Virus record (IMG/VR): IMGVR_UViG_3300032069_000052
Span: 1-24,148 of that record
Source: a virus
Strand: one strand, 5' to 3'
DNA: 24,148 bases
Shown: positions 1 to 5,193 of the stretch, piece after piece
Numbering within the stretch: position 1 is the stretch's first letter
Layout of the letters: each line of letters starts with the position of its first letter
Notes under the pieces: model-generated
Seen by the model: the letters and a program-made list of their open reading frames with translations, nothing else
Databases searched by the model: none
Told to the model about the DNA's origin: nothing
Made by a program: the position numbers and the translations under genes

Positions 1-25
1 GAACATCAGCGCGATCAAAAACAAC

Positions 26-54
26 TTGACAGGTGCTGGGTTTTAGAGTAAACT
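26..54 (+). promoter_or_regulatory. sigma-70-like promoter of the left-edge small gene
   Basis: A perfect -35 box TTGACA (26-31) is followed after exactly 17 bases by TAAACT (49-54), which matches four of six bases of the TATAAT consensus. Transcription would start six to seven bases after the -10 box, at or next to the ATG at 61, so there is almost no 5' leader. Placement is inferred from consensus and spacing only. The left window edge hides anything further upstream. Confidence 0.6.
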
Positions 55-60
55 AAAAAT

Positions 61-231
61 ATGCGAATTAGAAGACCCCTTCGATGCGCGAAAACCGTTA
101 CCGCAAGCGCGGCAGAATGGAATGAAATTAAGGAAGGAATAAAAGAAATAGAGAGCAGCAAATTCACTACGCTTGAGAAGCTAAGGCATGGTCTCGAAAA
201 AAGAAAAAGGGACTCAGATGCTAGCAAATAG
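61..231 (+). CDS. small hypothetical protein, 56 aa, possibly leaderless
   Basis: A 56-codon frame opens with ATG directly downstream of a good promoter and ends in TAG. No in-frame upstream start is possible because a TAA lies at 49-51, and no Shine-Dalgarno sequence fits between the -10 box and the ATG. The N-terminus is arginine-rich (MRIRRPLR) and the rest is a charged, probably helical stretch with the pattern EWNEIKEGIKEI...TLEKLRHGLEKRKR. That amphipathic, basic-ended layout resembles small DNA-binding or antitoxin-type proteins, but no family is recognised and no toxin-like partner follows. It is separated from the packaging genes by a long non-coding stretch. It could also be the last gene of an unseen left-hand module. 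Coding status rests on the promoter, composition and intact frame. Confidence 0.5.
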   Translation: MRIRRPLRCAKTVTASAAEWNEIKEGIKEIESSKFTTLEKLRHGLEKRKRDSDASK

Positions 232-256
232 AACCACTGATCCTGTGGGCACCCCC

Positions 257-285
257 CTTAATTCATACATAATAAATGAATTAAG
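257..285. repeat. 10-bp perfect inverted repeat (AT-rich hairpin)
   Basis: CTTAATTCAT (257-266) and ATGAATTAAG (276-285) are exact reverse complements around a 9-base loop. The right side is followed by a T-rich but interrupted stretch (CTTCTTTTCG). It lies 25 bases past the stop of the 56-aa gene, so it could be a weak terminator for that gene. The stem has few G-C pairs, so a protein-binding palindrome is an alternative. Confidence 0.45.
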
Positions 286-383
286 CTTCTTTTCGTCGAT
301 AAAACCGGGCATATTGAGCACCCCCCTTCTCCCCTCTCGTGACGAGGTGGGCTCCAAACCCGCCCTATTGATATAGATAATAA

Positions 384-454
384 ATATTAGTTAAATATAT
401 ATAGATAGATAATATAGATAGATAATATAGTATAGATATTAGTTGAATATATAT
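384..454. repeat. AT-rich repeat block: 19-bp direct repeats flanking a 13-bp tandem duplication
   Basis: ATATTAGTTAAATATATAT (384-402) recurs at 436-454 with one mismatch. Between the copies the 13-mer AGATAGATAATAT occurs twice head to tail (403-415 and 416-428) and then begins to repeat again. The block contains almost no G or C apart from single Gs. Such blocks are typical of easily melted DNA near origins or of slippage-generated low complexity; the sequence alone does not separate the two. Confidence 0.7.
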
Positions 455-472
455 CAGTTAATATGTTAGTAG

Positions 473-508
473 TTAATACTAATATTAGTGATTAGTGATT
501 AGTATTAA
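473..508. repeat. 11-bp inverted repeat enclosing ATTAGTG heptamers
   Basis: TTAATACTAAT (473-483) and ATTAGTATTAA (498-508) are perfect reverse complements. Between and into the right arm run three head-to-tail heptamers: ATTAGTG (484-490), ATTAGTG (491-497) and ATTAGTA (498-504). It directly follows the AT-rich tandem block. Short iterated boxes inside a palindrome are a common form for initiator or repressor binding sites. The binding protein is unknown. Confidence 0.65.
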
Positions 509-864
509 TATGAGTTGACTTATGGCTTACTTATGAGAAACAAAAGAGATAAGCTAACATTCCAGGGAAAGCAATCGCGGTTCCCGAAAAACATGATCTT
601 CTAGTCTTCAGTTAATTCGAGGTTGTTGTTTGGGTCGCATAAGAATTATTATGTTAACTGACAGGCGAAATAGTGGAGTAGTGGTGGGCGGTTAAGATTT
701 TTTTTGATCTATGCGCCAGGGGGGTGTCCTATTGACGGGTGGTGGTTGTGCATATATAACCTCATTCACTTTTTACTGAGCAAAATTGAAATACGGGGGA
801 AGATGGTCAATGATGGAGCGTAGTCGATTCACGGGTTAACATCTTGATAAATAATGGGATGGGG

Positions 865-923
865 GTTGACAATTGGGGTTTAAAAGGGGGATGAATTGAC
901 CTGCCGGGAATCTTATTGTCAAC
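865..923. repeat. 9-bp inverted repeat GTTGACAAT / ATTGTCAAC
   Basis: The arms at 865-873 and 915-923 are exact reverse complements whose starts are 50 bp apart, close to five helical turns. Each arm contains TTGACA, facing inward, but neither has a credible -10 box at 16-18 bases. Paired protein-binding sites are therefore as likely as promoters. The repeat lies about 75 bp beyond the stop codon of the XRE-type regulator, whose own target it might be (inference). Confidence 0.5.
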
Positions 924-997
924 TAGGCCGGGAGGGTCGAGATTTAGCCGATTTCGAGTAATTTCTTATTCAATTTGACGGGATTGGTTTGTAATAG

Positions 998-1516
998 TCA
1001 CTGACCCTCATTTTGGGCGTCTGTAACTTGTTTAGAATCAATAGGATTTTTAGCACAAAACTGTGGGGGTGCGTAGGTAGATATGGGTTTTTTACGTGAT
1101 TCTTGTAACTGTTGTATAATCAACTGTTTATCGAACACGGGAAAATTGACCAATTCGAGCAAGGCGAGGCTTGTAGGCGTTAGTGGCCTCGTTCCCAGCT
1201 CCATTTGGGTAACAAGGGATTGAGAGATCCCGAGTGCAACGGCCAGTCGTTGTTGGGACCAACCCATTTTCTTTCTTGCTTTTTTCAGTAATACGTTTTG
1301 ATTTTCGGCCTTACCCTTTTCCTTGAAAGACCGAAGTTTGAATTCATAATCTTTTGTATCCCGGAATGATGTTTTCAATAATTCTTCCTCTGTTCTGATT
1401 TTTTCGACAAGATTATCTGTACACCGCCAGCATACCAATTCCCTCGTAGGATCAACATTTCCGTTTACTATATTTCCACAAAGGGAACAGATACATTCTC
1501 TTTTGCTTTTTTTCAT
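998..1516 (-). CDS. zinc-ribbon plus XRE helix-turn-helix regulator, 172 aa
   Basis: The protein starts with a cysteine cluster (C8, C10, C13 and C29, C32; two CxxC knuckles in a zinc-ribbon pattern). A charged helical linker follows, then a classic XRE/Cro HTH at about 76-120 with the recognition pattern SQQRLAVALGISQSLVTQME. The C-terminal 50 residues have no recognised domain. It is probably a DNA-binding transcription regulator of phage or host genes. The ATG at 1516 is chosen because GGAG lies eight bases upstream; the frame is open to 1636, but that extension would overlap the next gene upstream and lacks a ribosome site. It is the last gene of the packaging operon, so it would be made with the terminase. 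That placement suggests late feedback or switch control rather than an immediate-early repressor. The target is unknown. Confidence 0.75.
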   Translation of the reverse strand: MKKSKRECICSLCGNIVNGNVDPTRELVCWRCTDNLVEKIRTEEELLKTSFRDTKDYEFKLRSFKEKGKAENQNVLLKKARKKMGWSQQRLAVALGISQSLVTQMELGTRPLTPTSLALLELVNFPVFDKQLIIQQLQESRKKPISTYAPPQFCAKNPIDSKQVTDAQNEGQ

Positions 1517-1574
1517 CTTTATAGCTCCCATATTGATCGGGCTGATAATATCATTGGGAACAACTAAAGTCAAG

Positions 1575-1865
1575 TCAGGGTTGTATTTTCTGTTCGGTAA
1601 TGATGAGGGCGGCAAATAAACCTTGATCGTTGGCAAGGAGTTTCATGGTGATGCGACGACCATCTTTATCCATGCTTTTGGCAAAGGTGTTGGCTCGATC
1701 CACCAGGGTGTCTGGCGTATCTTGTCCACGTTCCAAATACGTTTCAGATATGACGGTCCAGAAATGGTCCGATTTTGAAACGGGAAGCAAGGGCGAGTAA
1801 ATAATGATTAGGCAAAGCAGGGCCGCTATTACGAAGGCAATCGTAAGGATTTTAAATTTATTCAT
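1575..1865 (-). CDS. single-pass membrane protein, 96 aa, unknown function
   Basis: The N-terminus MNKFK is followed by a hydrophobic stretch at about residues 6-26 (ILTIAFVIAALLCLIII) with a basic flank on the cytoplasmic side, then a soluble domain of about 70 residues. This predicts a signal-anchor protein with its C-terminus outside the cytoplasm. The ATG at 1865 is preceded by AAGGGG at 1872-1877, which overlaps the terL stop; the ten-base gap to terL implies one transcript. An upstream extension of the frame to 1913 lies inside terL and is not needed. There is no lipobox and no recognised domain. Beside terminase and a regulator it could be a lysis accessory or exclusion protein, but nothing specific supports either. 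Confidence 0.65.
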   Translation of the reverse strand: MNKFKILTIAFVIAALLCLIIIYSPLLPVSKSDHFWTVISETYLERGQDTPDTLVDRANTFAKSMDKDGRRITMKLLANDQGLFAALIITEQKIQP

Positions 1866-1875
1866 AATTTTCCCC

Positions 1876-3441
1876 TTATTCGTCCAGGTCAAGTTCCACC
1901 TTATCGGCCTCATCCCGTTCTTCGTCTTTGCGTTCCTTGTCGGAATCGCCGCGTTTGTACCGCCAGGAATCCTTCAAGATTGGGTCATCGGGTTTGGTGG
2001 TTCCTGGGGCATAACAGAAGACTTCTCCGTAGGCCAGGGCATCGACAAGATCACGAAAGCGGTAGTCGGGGAACAGAATCAGTTGTTCTTTGGTCTTGAC
2101 ATAATTGCGAAGGAACTTGAGTTTCTTTACCTTGAGTCGAGGCAGGAGGCGAAGAATCCGAGTATCCTTATCTTTGTCGGTCTTGAGCGGTACGGCATAG
2201 ATCGGCTTCCAACCATGCTTTTCCGCGGTTAGCTGGAGGACGGACCAGAAACCTTTTTGGGTTGCCATAGCCTCAACGCCGATAGATAATGGGTTCCACT
2301 TGTCCCGGTATCCATAAAGATCCTTGGCAAATTCATACCAATCTTCCTTGGCCTGATATTCGTCCAGGTGCCACCAGGTATCCGTTGCGTCCACGCCGAT
2401 TACCTGAAGGGCCGAGAAACAATCTTTCCTTTCTTCCCCGATGGCCAGATCCACCATGATGAAGATGTTTAGTTTTTCAAGCCAAGGCTCAAGGTCTTTT
2501 TTGGGAAGATCGTAGAACTCAAATAGGGATTCTTTAAAGGGATGGCGGTCGGGGTCCAAGGGCTCACAAAGATACTCGTTATAGTAAACATAAAGTTGCC
2601 CGATGGCGGCGTAATATTCTTTAAGTTCAACTAGGGCCCGAGCATCTTTCCATTCCGGCCAGAGGGCAACTCCCTGGGGGGTTAGGGCCCCATAACGTTT
2701 AAACAGAACCCCAGGATAGCGGGCTACCCTCTGGATTAGGCAATCGGCAGTAACCGGTGTCGATATCATAAAAATCTTACCGTGGTCGGCTAAAGCCGGA
2801 ATTACCTCTTTTGAGAACCAGCGTTCATCCTTATCAACATTGGCCGGATTTTCCGCTATTTTGATATCCTCGGGGTCATCCACCACTATCAGTTGTGGTC
2901 TTTGGTAAAGATATTTGATTCCCAAAACCTGTTGCCCGAGTCCACGTGCCAGAATCTTGCAATGAATATTCAGGCGGTCATTACGGAGTATGATTTCGTT
3001 TTCCCCCCACTTCTCTAGTCCTCGGCAATCGTAGAAAAACAACTTAAAGACTTTGTTATTATCAGACTCAAATTTAATGGTATTGATTCGATCAGCCGCA
3101 ATCTCCTCGGTCTTGGAAATGAACATAATGAAGCGCAACTGACCGAAAACAGCAGCATGGAACGTCAGGAATTCCGATAGCGTTGATTTGGCGGAGCCAC
3201 GAGGGGCTTCATAGGCTTGAATGTTATGAGGAAGAAATTGGAAGTTCCTGATGATTTCCCGGTGGAACTCCGGGCTTTTTTTACTGAAATAGTACGGGAA
3301 AAAATACTTCATCCAGCTTGCGGGGTCCATTGCCCATTTCACGTAAAGATTGGCAAGGGATTCCTCGTCAAGTTCCTCTGGAAGTTTTAGATCAATATCT
3401 AGGTCATCCAGATTTTGTGTCGTCTGAACATATTTCCGCAT
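1876..3441 (-). CDS. terL: terminase large subunit (ATPase-nuclease)
   Basis: This is the DNA-packaging motor: it docks on the portal, translocates DNA into the procapsid with ATP, and cuts concatemers. The 521 residues fit the family. The N-terminal ATPase has Walker A APRGSAKST (79-87), a Walker B-like LIVVDDPED (184-192) and a coupling motif around ISTPV (226-230). The C-terminal RNase H-like nuclease shows its acidic residues: D331 in IMVDLAIG, E390 in VEAMA, and D464/D467 in RDLVDALAYG. The C-terminus is strongly charged (about 490-521). The start at 3441 overlaps terS by 38 bases; only a modest GGTG-type ribosome site is visible, so coupling to terS translation is likely. It is transcribed away from the portal gene, on the opposite strand from the virion genes. 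Confidence 0.95.
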   Translation of the reverse strand: MRKYVQTTQNLDDLDIDLKLPEELDEESLANLYVKWAMDPASWMKYFFPYYFSKKSPEFHREIIRNFQFLPHNIQAYEAPRGSAKSTLSEFLTFHAAVFGQLRFIMFISKTEEIAADRINTIKFESDNNKVFKLFFYDCRGLEKWGENEIILRNDRLNIHCKILARGLGQQVLGIKYLYQRPQLIVVDDPEDIKIAENPANVDKDERWFSKEVIPALADHGKIFMISTPVTADCLIQRVARYPGVLFKRYGALTPQGVALWPEWKDARALVELKEYYAAIGQLYVYYNEYLCEPLDPDRHPFKESLFEFYDLPKKDLEPWLEKLNIFIMVDLAIGEERKDCFSALQVIGVDATDTWWHLDEYQAKEDWYEFAKDLYGYRDKWNPLSIGVEAMATQKGFWSVLQLTAEKHGWKPIYAVPLKTDKDKDTRILRLLPRLKVKKLKFLRNYVKTKEQLILFPDYRFRDLVDALAYGEVFCYAPGTTKPDDPILKDSWRYKRGDSDKERKDEERDEADKVELDLDE

Positions 3442-3904
3442 CGTTCACCACACCTGTGCCGGCATATCTCTTGGCCTCTAGTGCCCGTTTCTCTTGAACA
3501 ATTTGCAATAGTTCGGAATACTTCTCCGGGGATAACATGAAAACGAATTCCCGTCGTTCATGAATATCCTGTTCTTGTCGCGTTGTCTCTTTCCAGTCCT
3601 CAACATATTGCAGAAATAGCTTTTGAGCCCTGGGATCTCCCGCCTTGGCCTTATCAACTATGGCAGAAATGATGGTGGAGGTGAATTCTTTAAAGTACAT
3701 ACGCCGATATTTGTCAACTTCTTCAAAAAATCCAGTCTCTTGCTTTATTCTTGACAACCTTTCCTGCGTAACATCTAAAATTTCTGCAAGATCCTTCTGC
3801 GTGGGCGGAATTCTATGTTTGTCTGGTAGGGCAAGCCATCGGGTTAGGGCTTCTCGGGTCGTATATTGTTTCCAAAGTGCCGGATCATAGAGGGGTTTTG
3901 TCAT
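3404..3904 (-). CDS. terS: terminase small subunit (DNA recognition)
   Basis: The 166-residue protein precedes and overlaps terL, the usual position of the packaging recognition subunit. Residues about 28-55 (RIPPTQKDLAEILDVTQERLSRIKQ) read as a helix-turn-helix, followed by FFEEVDKYR and a long helical region about 65-150 rich in charged residues, suited to ring assembly. Its role is to bind the pac/cos site and stimulate TerL. The ATG at 3904 overlaps the stop of the preceding gene (ATGA), so it is translationally coupled. Assignment rests on the HTH plus position. The alternative, a phage HTH regulator, is less likely given the 38-base overlap with terL. Confidence 0.85.
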   Translation of the reverse strand: MTKPLYDPALWKQYTTREALTRWLALPDKHRIPPTQKDLAEILDVTQERLSRIKQETGFFEEVDKYRRMYFKEFTSTIISAIVDKAKAGDPRAQKLFLQYVEDWKETTRQEQDIHERREFVFMLSPEKYSELLQIVQEKRALEAKRYAGTGVVNDAEICSDDTKSG

Positions 3905-4161
3905 TTTATTTTGCGCACGGAGCGAATACAGCCCTTGGGAATGGAGAGAAGATCCTGAAAGTTGTCATCCTCACTTAACCCGTGAGCCAGGACCATGTAT
4001 TTCTTGCTTTCTCGGACTAAATACCCCACGCTTTTACACACAATCCCCCGTTGTGCCATCTCTCGGATATCTTGATCACATTTCCAACCGTTTTTTGAAT
4101 AGGCATCATTCCAAATTATCTCTACGGGGGGGAATTTGGTGAACGAATGAGTGGTTTTCAT
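3901..4161 (-). CDS. conserved-type small phage protein, 86 aa
   Basis: A short protein with the pattern VEIIWNDAYSKNGW, then CKSVGYLVRESKKYMVLAHG, then IPKGCIRSVRKI at the end. From memory this is the layout of a widespread family of small phage proteins of unknown function encoded near terminase genes (W-DA...GW, SVG-LV-E, IP-G-I motifs). It is probably a compact beta-rich domain. It overlaps terS by ATGA at its end and the upstream gene by ATGA at its start, so its output is tied to packaging genes. No catalytic residues are recognised; a DNA-packaging or terminase accessory role is inference from position only. Confidence 0.75.
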   Translation of the reverse strand: MKTTHSFTKFPPVEIIWNDAYSKNGWKCDQDIREMAQRGIVCKSVGYLVRESKKYMVLAHGLSEDDNFQDLLSIPKGCIRSVRKIK

Positions 4162-4385
4162 GGTTTTTTGGGAAAAGTCATCAAGATTTCAGGACAATGT
4201 TTGAACATTTCGGTTCCGGCCCATACAAACTTTTCCTCTTTGGGAATATAGATCAGGAAATAGCTGTAGGTGAGTTTTCCGGGAACGACCTCATTCAGAT
4301 ATGCCTCAAAAGCTGTTAGGGTATCACCCTTTTTCAGCCCTAATTCCGGCACATCCAACTTGGCTTTGATTTTTAACGGTTGCAT
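4158..4385 (-). CDS. small hypothetical phage protein, 75 aa
   Basis: The protein begins MQPLKIKAKLDVPELGLKKGDTLTA and continues with alternating hydrophobic and polar residues that suggest a small beta-barrel. The GLKKGD turn is typical of small beta-barrel folds, but no named family is recognised. The ATG at 4385 is one base past the TAA of the upstream gene (TAATATG), and the stop overlaps the next ATG, so the gene is embedded in a coupled chain. It contains no signal peptide or membrane segment. Function unknown. Confidence 0.7.
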   Translation of the reverse strand: MQPLKIKAKLDVPELGLKKGDTLTAFEAYLNEVVPGKLTYSYFLIYIPKEEKFVWAGTEMFKHCPEILMTFPKKP

Positions 4386-4386
4386 A

Positions 4387-4719
4387 TTACCCTCCTGTTA
4401 AATAATCCGTAACGCCGAGTATGCCCCTGGCTACATAGGCCCGCATAGCACGGTTGTCGTTATCCAAGTAGGCCTCCAATGCCTGATGATGTTCGGTAAG
4501 AAGGATATCTACCCTGATTTTTCTCAAGATGCGTTGGTCTAGCGGACGTGGTTCTTTGGTAACCGGGTCTTCTACGAGCCGATTGATTTCCCCCTTGCAG
4601 AAAATTCCCCATCGTTGTGATTTGTCCAGGTACCTGACTTCAAGATCGGGATTGATAGTTCTGAGTTCCCTAACGAACCATCCCGGCGGAGAGAAAAGCC
4701 CCCTACATATTGTGTCCAT
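4387..4719 (-). CDS. conserved-type phage protein, 110 aa, first gene of packaging operon
   Basis: Residues near the N-terminus, PGWFVRELRTINPDLEVRYLD followed by RWGIF, match a pattern I associate with small conserved phage proteins (WLV-EL--I-P-L-VRW...RW-I) of unknown function. A helical C-terminal half follows. The frame is open to 4767, but the operon's promoter -35 and -10 boxes lie in 4739-4767, inside that extension. The ATG at 4719 has GGGG eight bases upstream and is therefore taken as the true start. The predicted mRNA leader is only about 13 bases. It heads a chain of coupled genes running into terS and terL, so an accessory packaging role is plausible but unproven. Confidence 0.75.
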   Translation of the reverse strand: MDTICRGLFSPPGWFVRELRTINPDLEVRYLDKSQRWGIFCKGEINRLVEDPVTKEPRPLDQRILRKIRVDILLTEHHQALEAYLDNDNRAMRAYVARGILGVTDYLTGG

Positions 4720-4738
4720 ATCATCAACCCCAACTAGT

Positions 4739-4767
4739 ATAATACGAGCCCGGTTATAATTTGTCAA
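4739..4767 (-). promoter_or_regulatory. sigma-70-like promoter of the packaging operon
   Basis: Read on the minus strand, TTGACA (4767-4762) is followed after 17 bases by TATTAT (4744-4739), five of six matches to the -10 consensus. The expected start point is near 4732, about 13 bases before the ATG at 4719. This is the best promoter in the window and implies transcription by host RNA polymerase. Confidence 0.8.
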
Positions 4768-4786
4768 GTTTTTGGGTCAATTTGTG

Positions 4787-4816
4787 ATAAAAATGTAACC
4801 ATAACGGCATTTTTAT
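4787..4816. promoter_or_regulatory. candidate operator palindrome between divergent promoters
   Basis: ATAAAAATG (4787-4795) and CATTTTTAT (4808-4816) are exact reverse complements with a 12-base spacer. The half-site starts are 21 bp apart, two helical turns, as expected for a dimeric regulator. The palindrome lies between the two divergent -35 boxes (ending 4767, starting 4826), so one bound protein could control both operons. The zinc/XRE protein encoded at 998-1516 is one candidate binder; that link is inference. Confidence 0.5.
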
Positions 4817-4825
4817 TCAAGCCTC

Positions 4826-4854
4826 TTGACATTTTAGAAATTATGTGTTAATCT
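4826..4854 (+). promoter_or_regulatory. sigma-70-like promoter of the morphogenesis genes
   Basis: TTGACA (4826-4831) is followed after 17 bases by TAATCT (4849-4854), a moderate -10 box. The predicted start near 4861 leaves a leader of about 60 bases before the ATG at 4921. The leader holds a possible 6-bp stem, CGTGGT (4869-4874) with ACCACG (4899-4904). The promoter diverges from the packaging-operon promoter. Confidence 0.6.
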
Positions 4855-4920
4855 ATTTGTGTAGAGGGCGTGGTCAGGGTTGGGACGCTCGAGCATAAAC
4901 CACGTAACGCAAGGGGGGAT

Positions 4921-5193
4921 ATGGTATCAAACATAATTTTAGCACTTCTTTTCGTTTTTTTAATGGTGTTCATTTATTTTGAACATCGTGTTCACCTGAA
5001 CACCATTACCCACCTGATCAAAGTAATCTGTAACCTAGAGGCCTTTGTTCTCGGGGTTCCGGCGGAAGACCTGAAAACATTTACGGAACAGCCTACTCGC
5101 AAACAGACTCGTCCTTCACCGCCCAGTGAAACACGGGATTTCGATGAAGATTTCGGGGAGATCAAACCCCCGAAGGATGAATCCGAAGTCTAA
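4921..5193 (+). CDS. single-pass membrane protein upstream of portal, 90 aa
   Basis: Residues 3-20 (SNIILALLFVFLMVFIYF) form one hydrophobic segment. A short helical region with ITHLIKVICNLEAF follows, then a Pro/Thr/acidic disordered tail ending in ESEV. The ATG at 4921 is chosen over an in-frame upstream GTG (4870) because a G-rich ribosome site AGGGGGG (4912-4918) sits just before it. The stop and the portal start share a base (TAATG), so the portal is translated by coupling from this gene. Function unknown; position suggests a structural or early-assembly accessory. No lipobox or cleavable signal is evident. Confidence 0.7.
   Translation: MVSNIILALLFVFLMVFIYFEHRVHLNTITHLIKVICNLEAFVLGVPAEDLKTFTEQPTRKQTRPSPPSETRDFDEDFGEIKPPKDESEV

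Larger units (their letters stand above)
232..997. other. intergenic region without a convincing gene
   Basis: About 770 bp hold no ORF with a ribosome binding site and plausible composition on either strand. The left part has two copies of GCACCCCCCTT (249-259 and 318-328) and an AT-rich hairpin. Positions 371-510 are almost pure A/T with tandem and inverted repeats. From about 660 to 985 the top strand becomes G-rich, with runs of four to six G and several TTGAC boxes in both orientations. The layout (AT-rich unwinding-type block, short direct repeats, flanking control motifs) would suit a replication origin or a control region, but nothing in the sequence proves either. No tRNA cloverleaf was recognised. 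Confidence 0.6.

Noticed and set aside
15-227. 70-codon minus-strand ORF
   Set aside because: It lies antisense to the promoter-linked 56-aa gene, has no ribosome site, and its Ser/Phe/Leu-rich product looks like a frame shadow.
188-376. 62-codon plus-strand ORF
   Set aside because: It starts inside the 56-aa gene in another frame, has no ribosome site, and runs through the hairpin and C-rich repeats; composition is not protein-like.
371-510. CRISPR array
   Set aside because: Repeat units are 7-19 bp, nearly pure A/T, without constant spacers; no array geometry or cas gene is present.
1517-1636. 40-codon N-terminal extension of the XRE regulator
   Set aside because: It overlaps the membrane-protein gene at 1575-1865 and has no ribosome site, whereas the ATG at 1516 has GGAG at correct spacing and starts just before the cysteine cluster.
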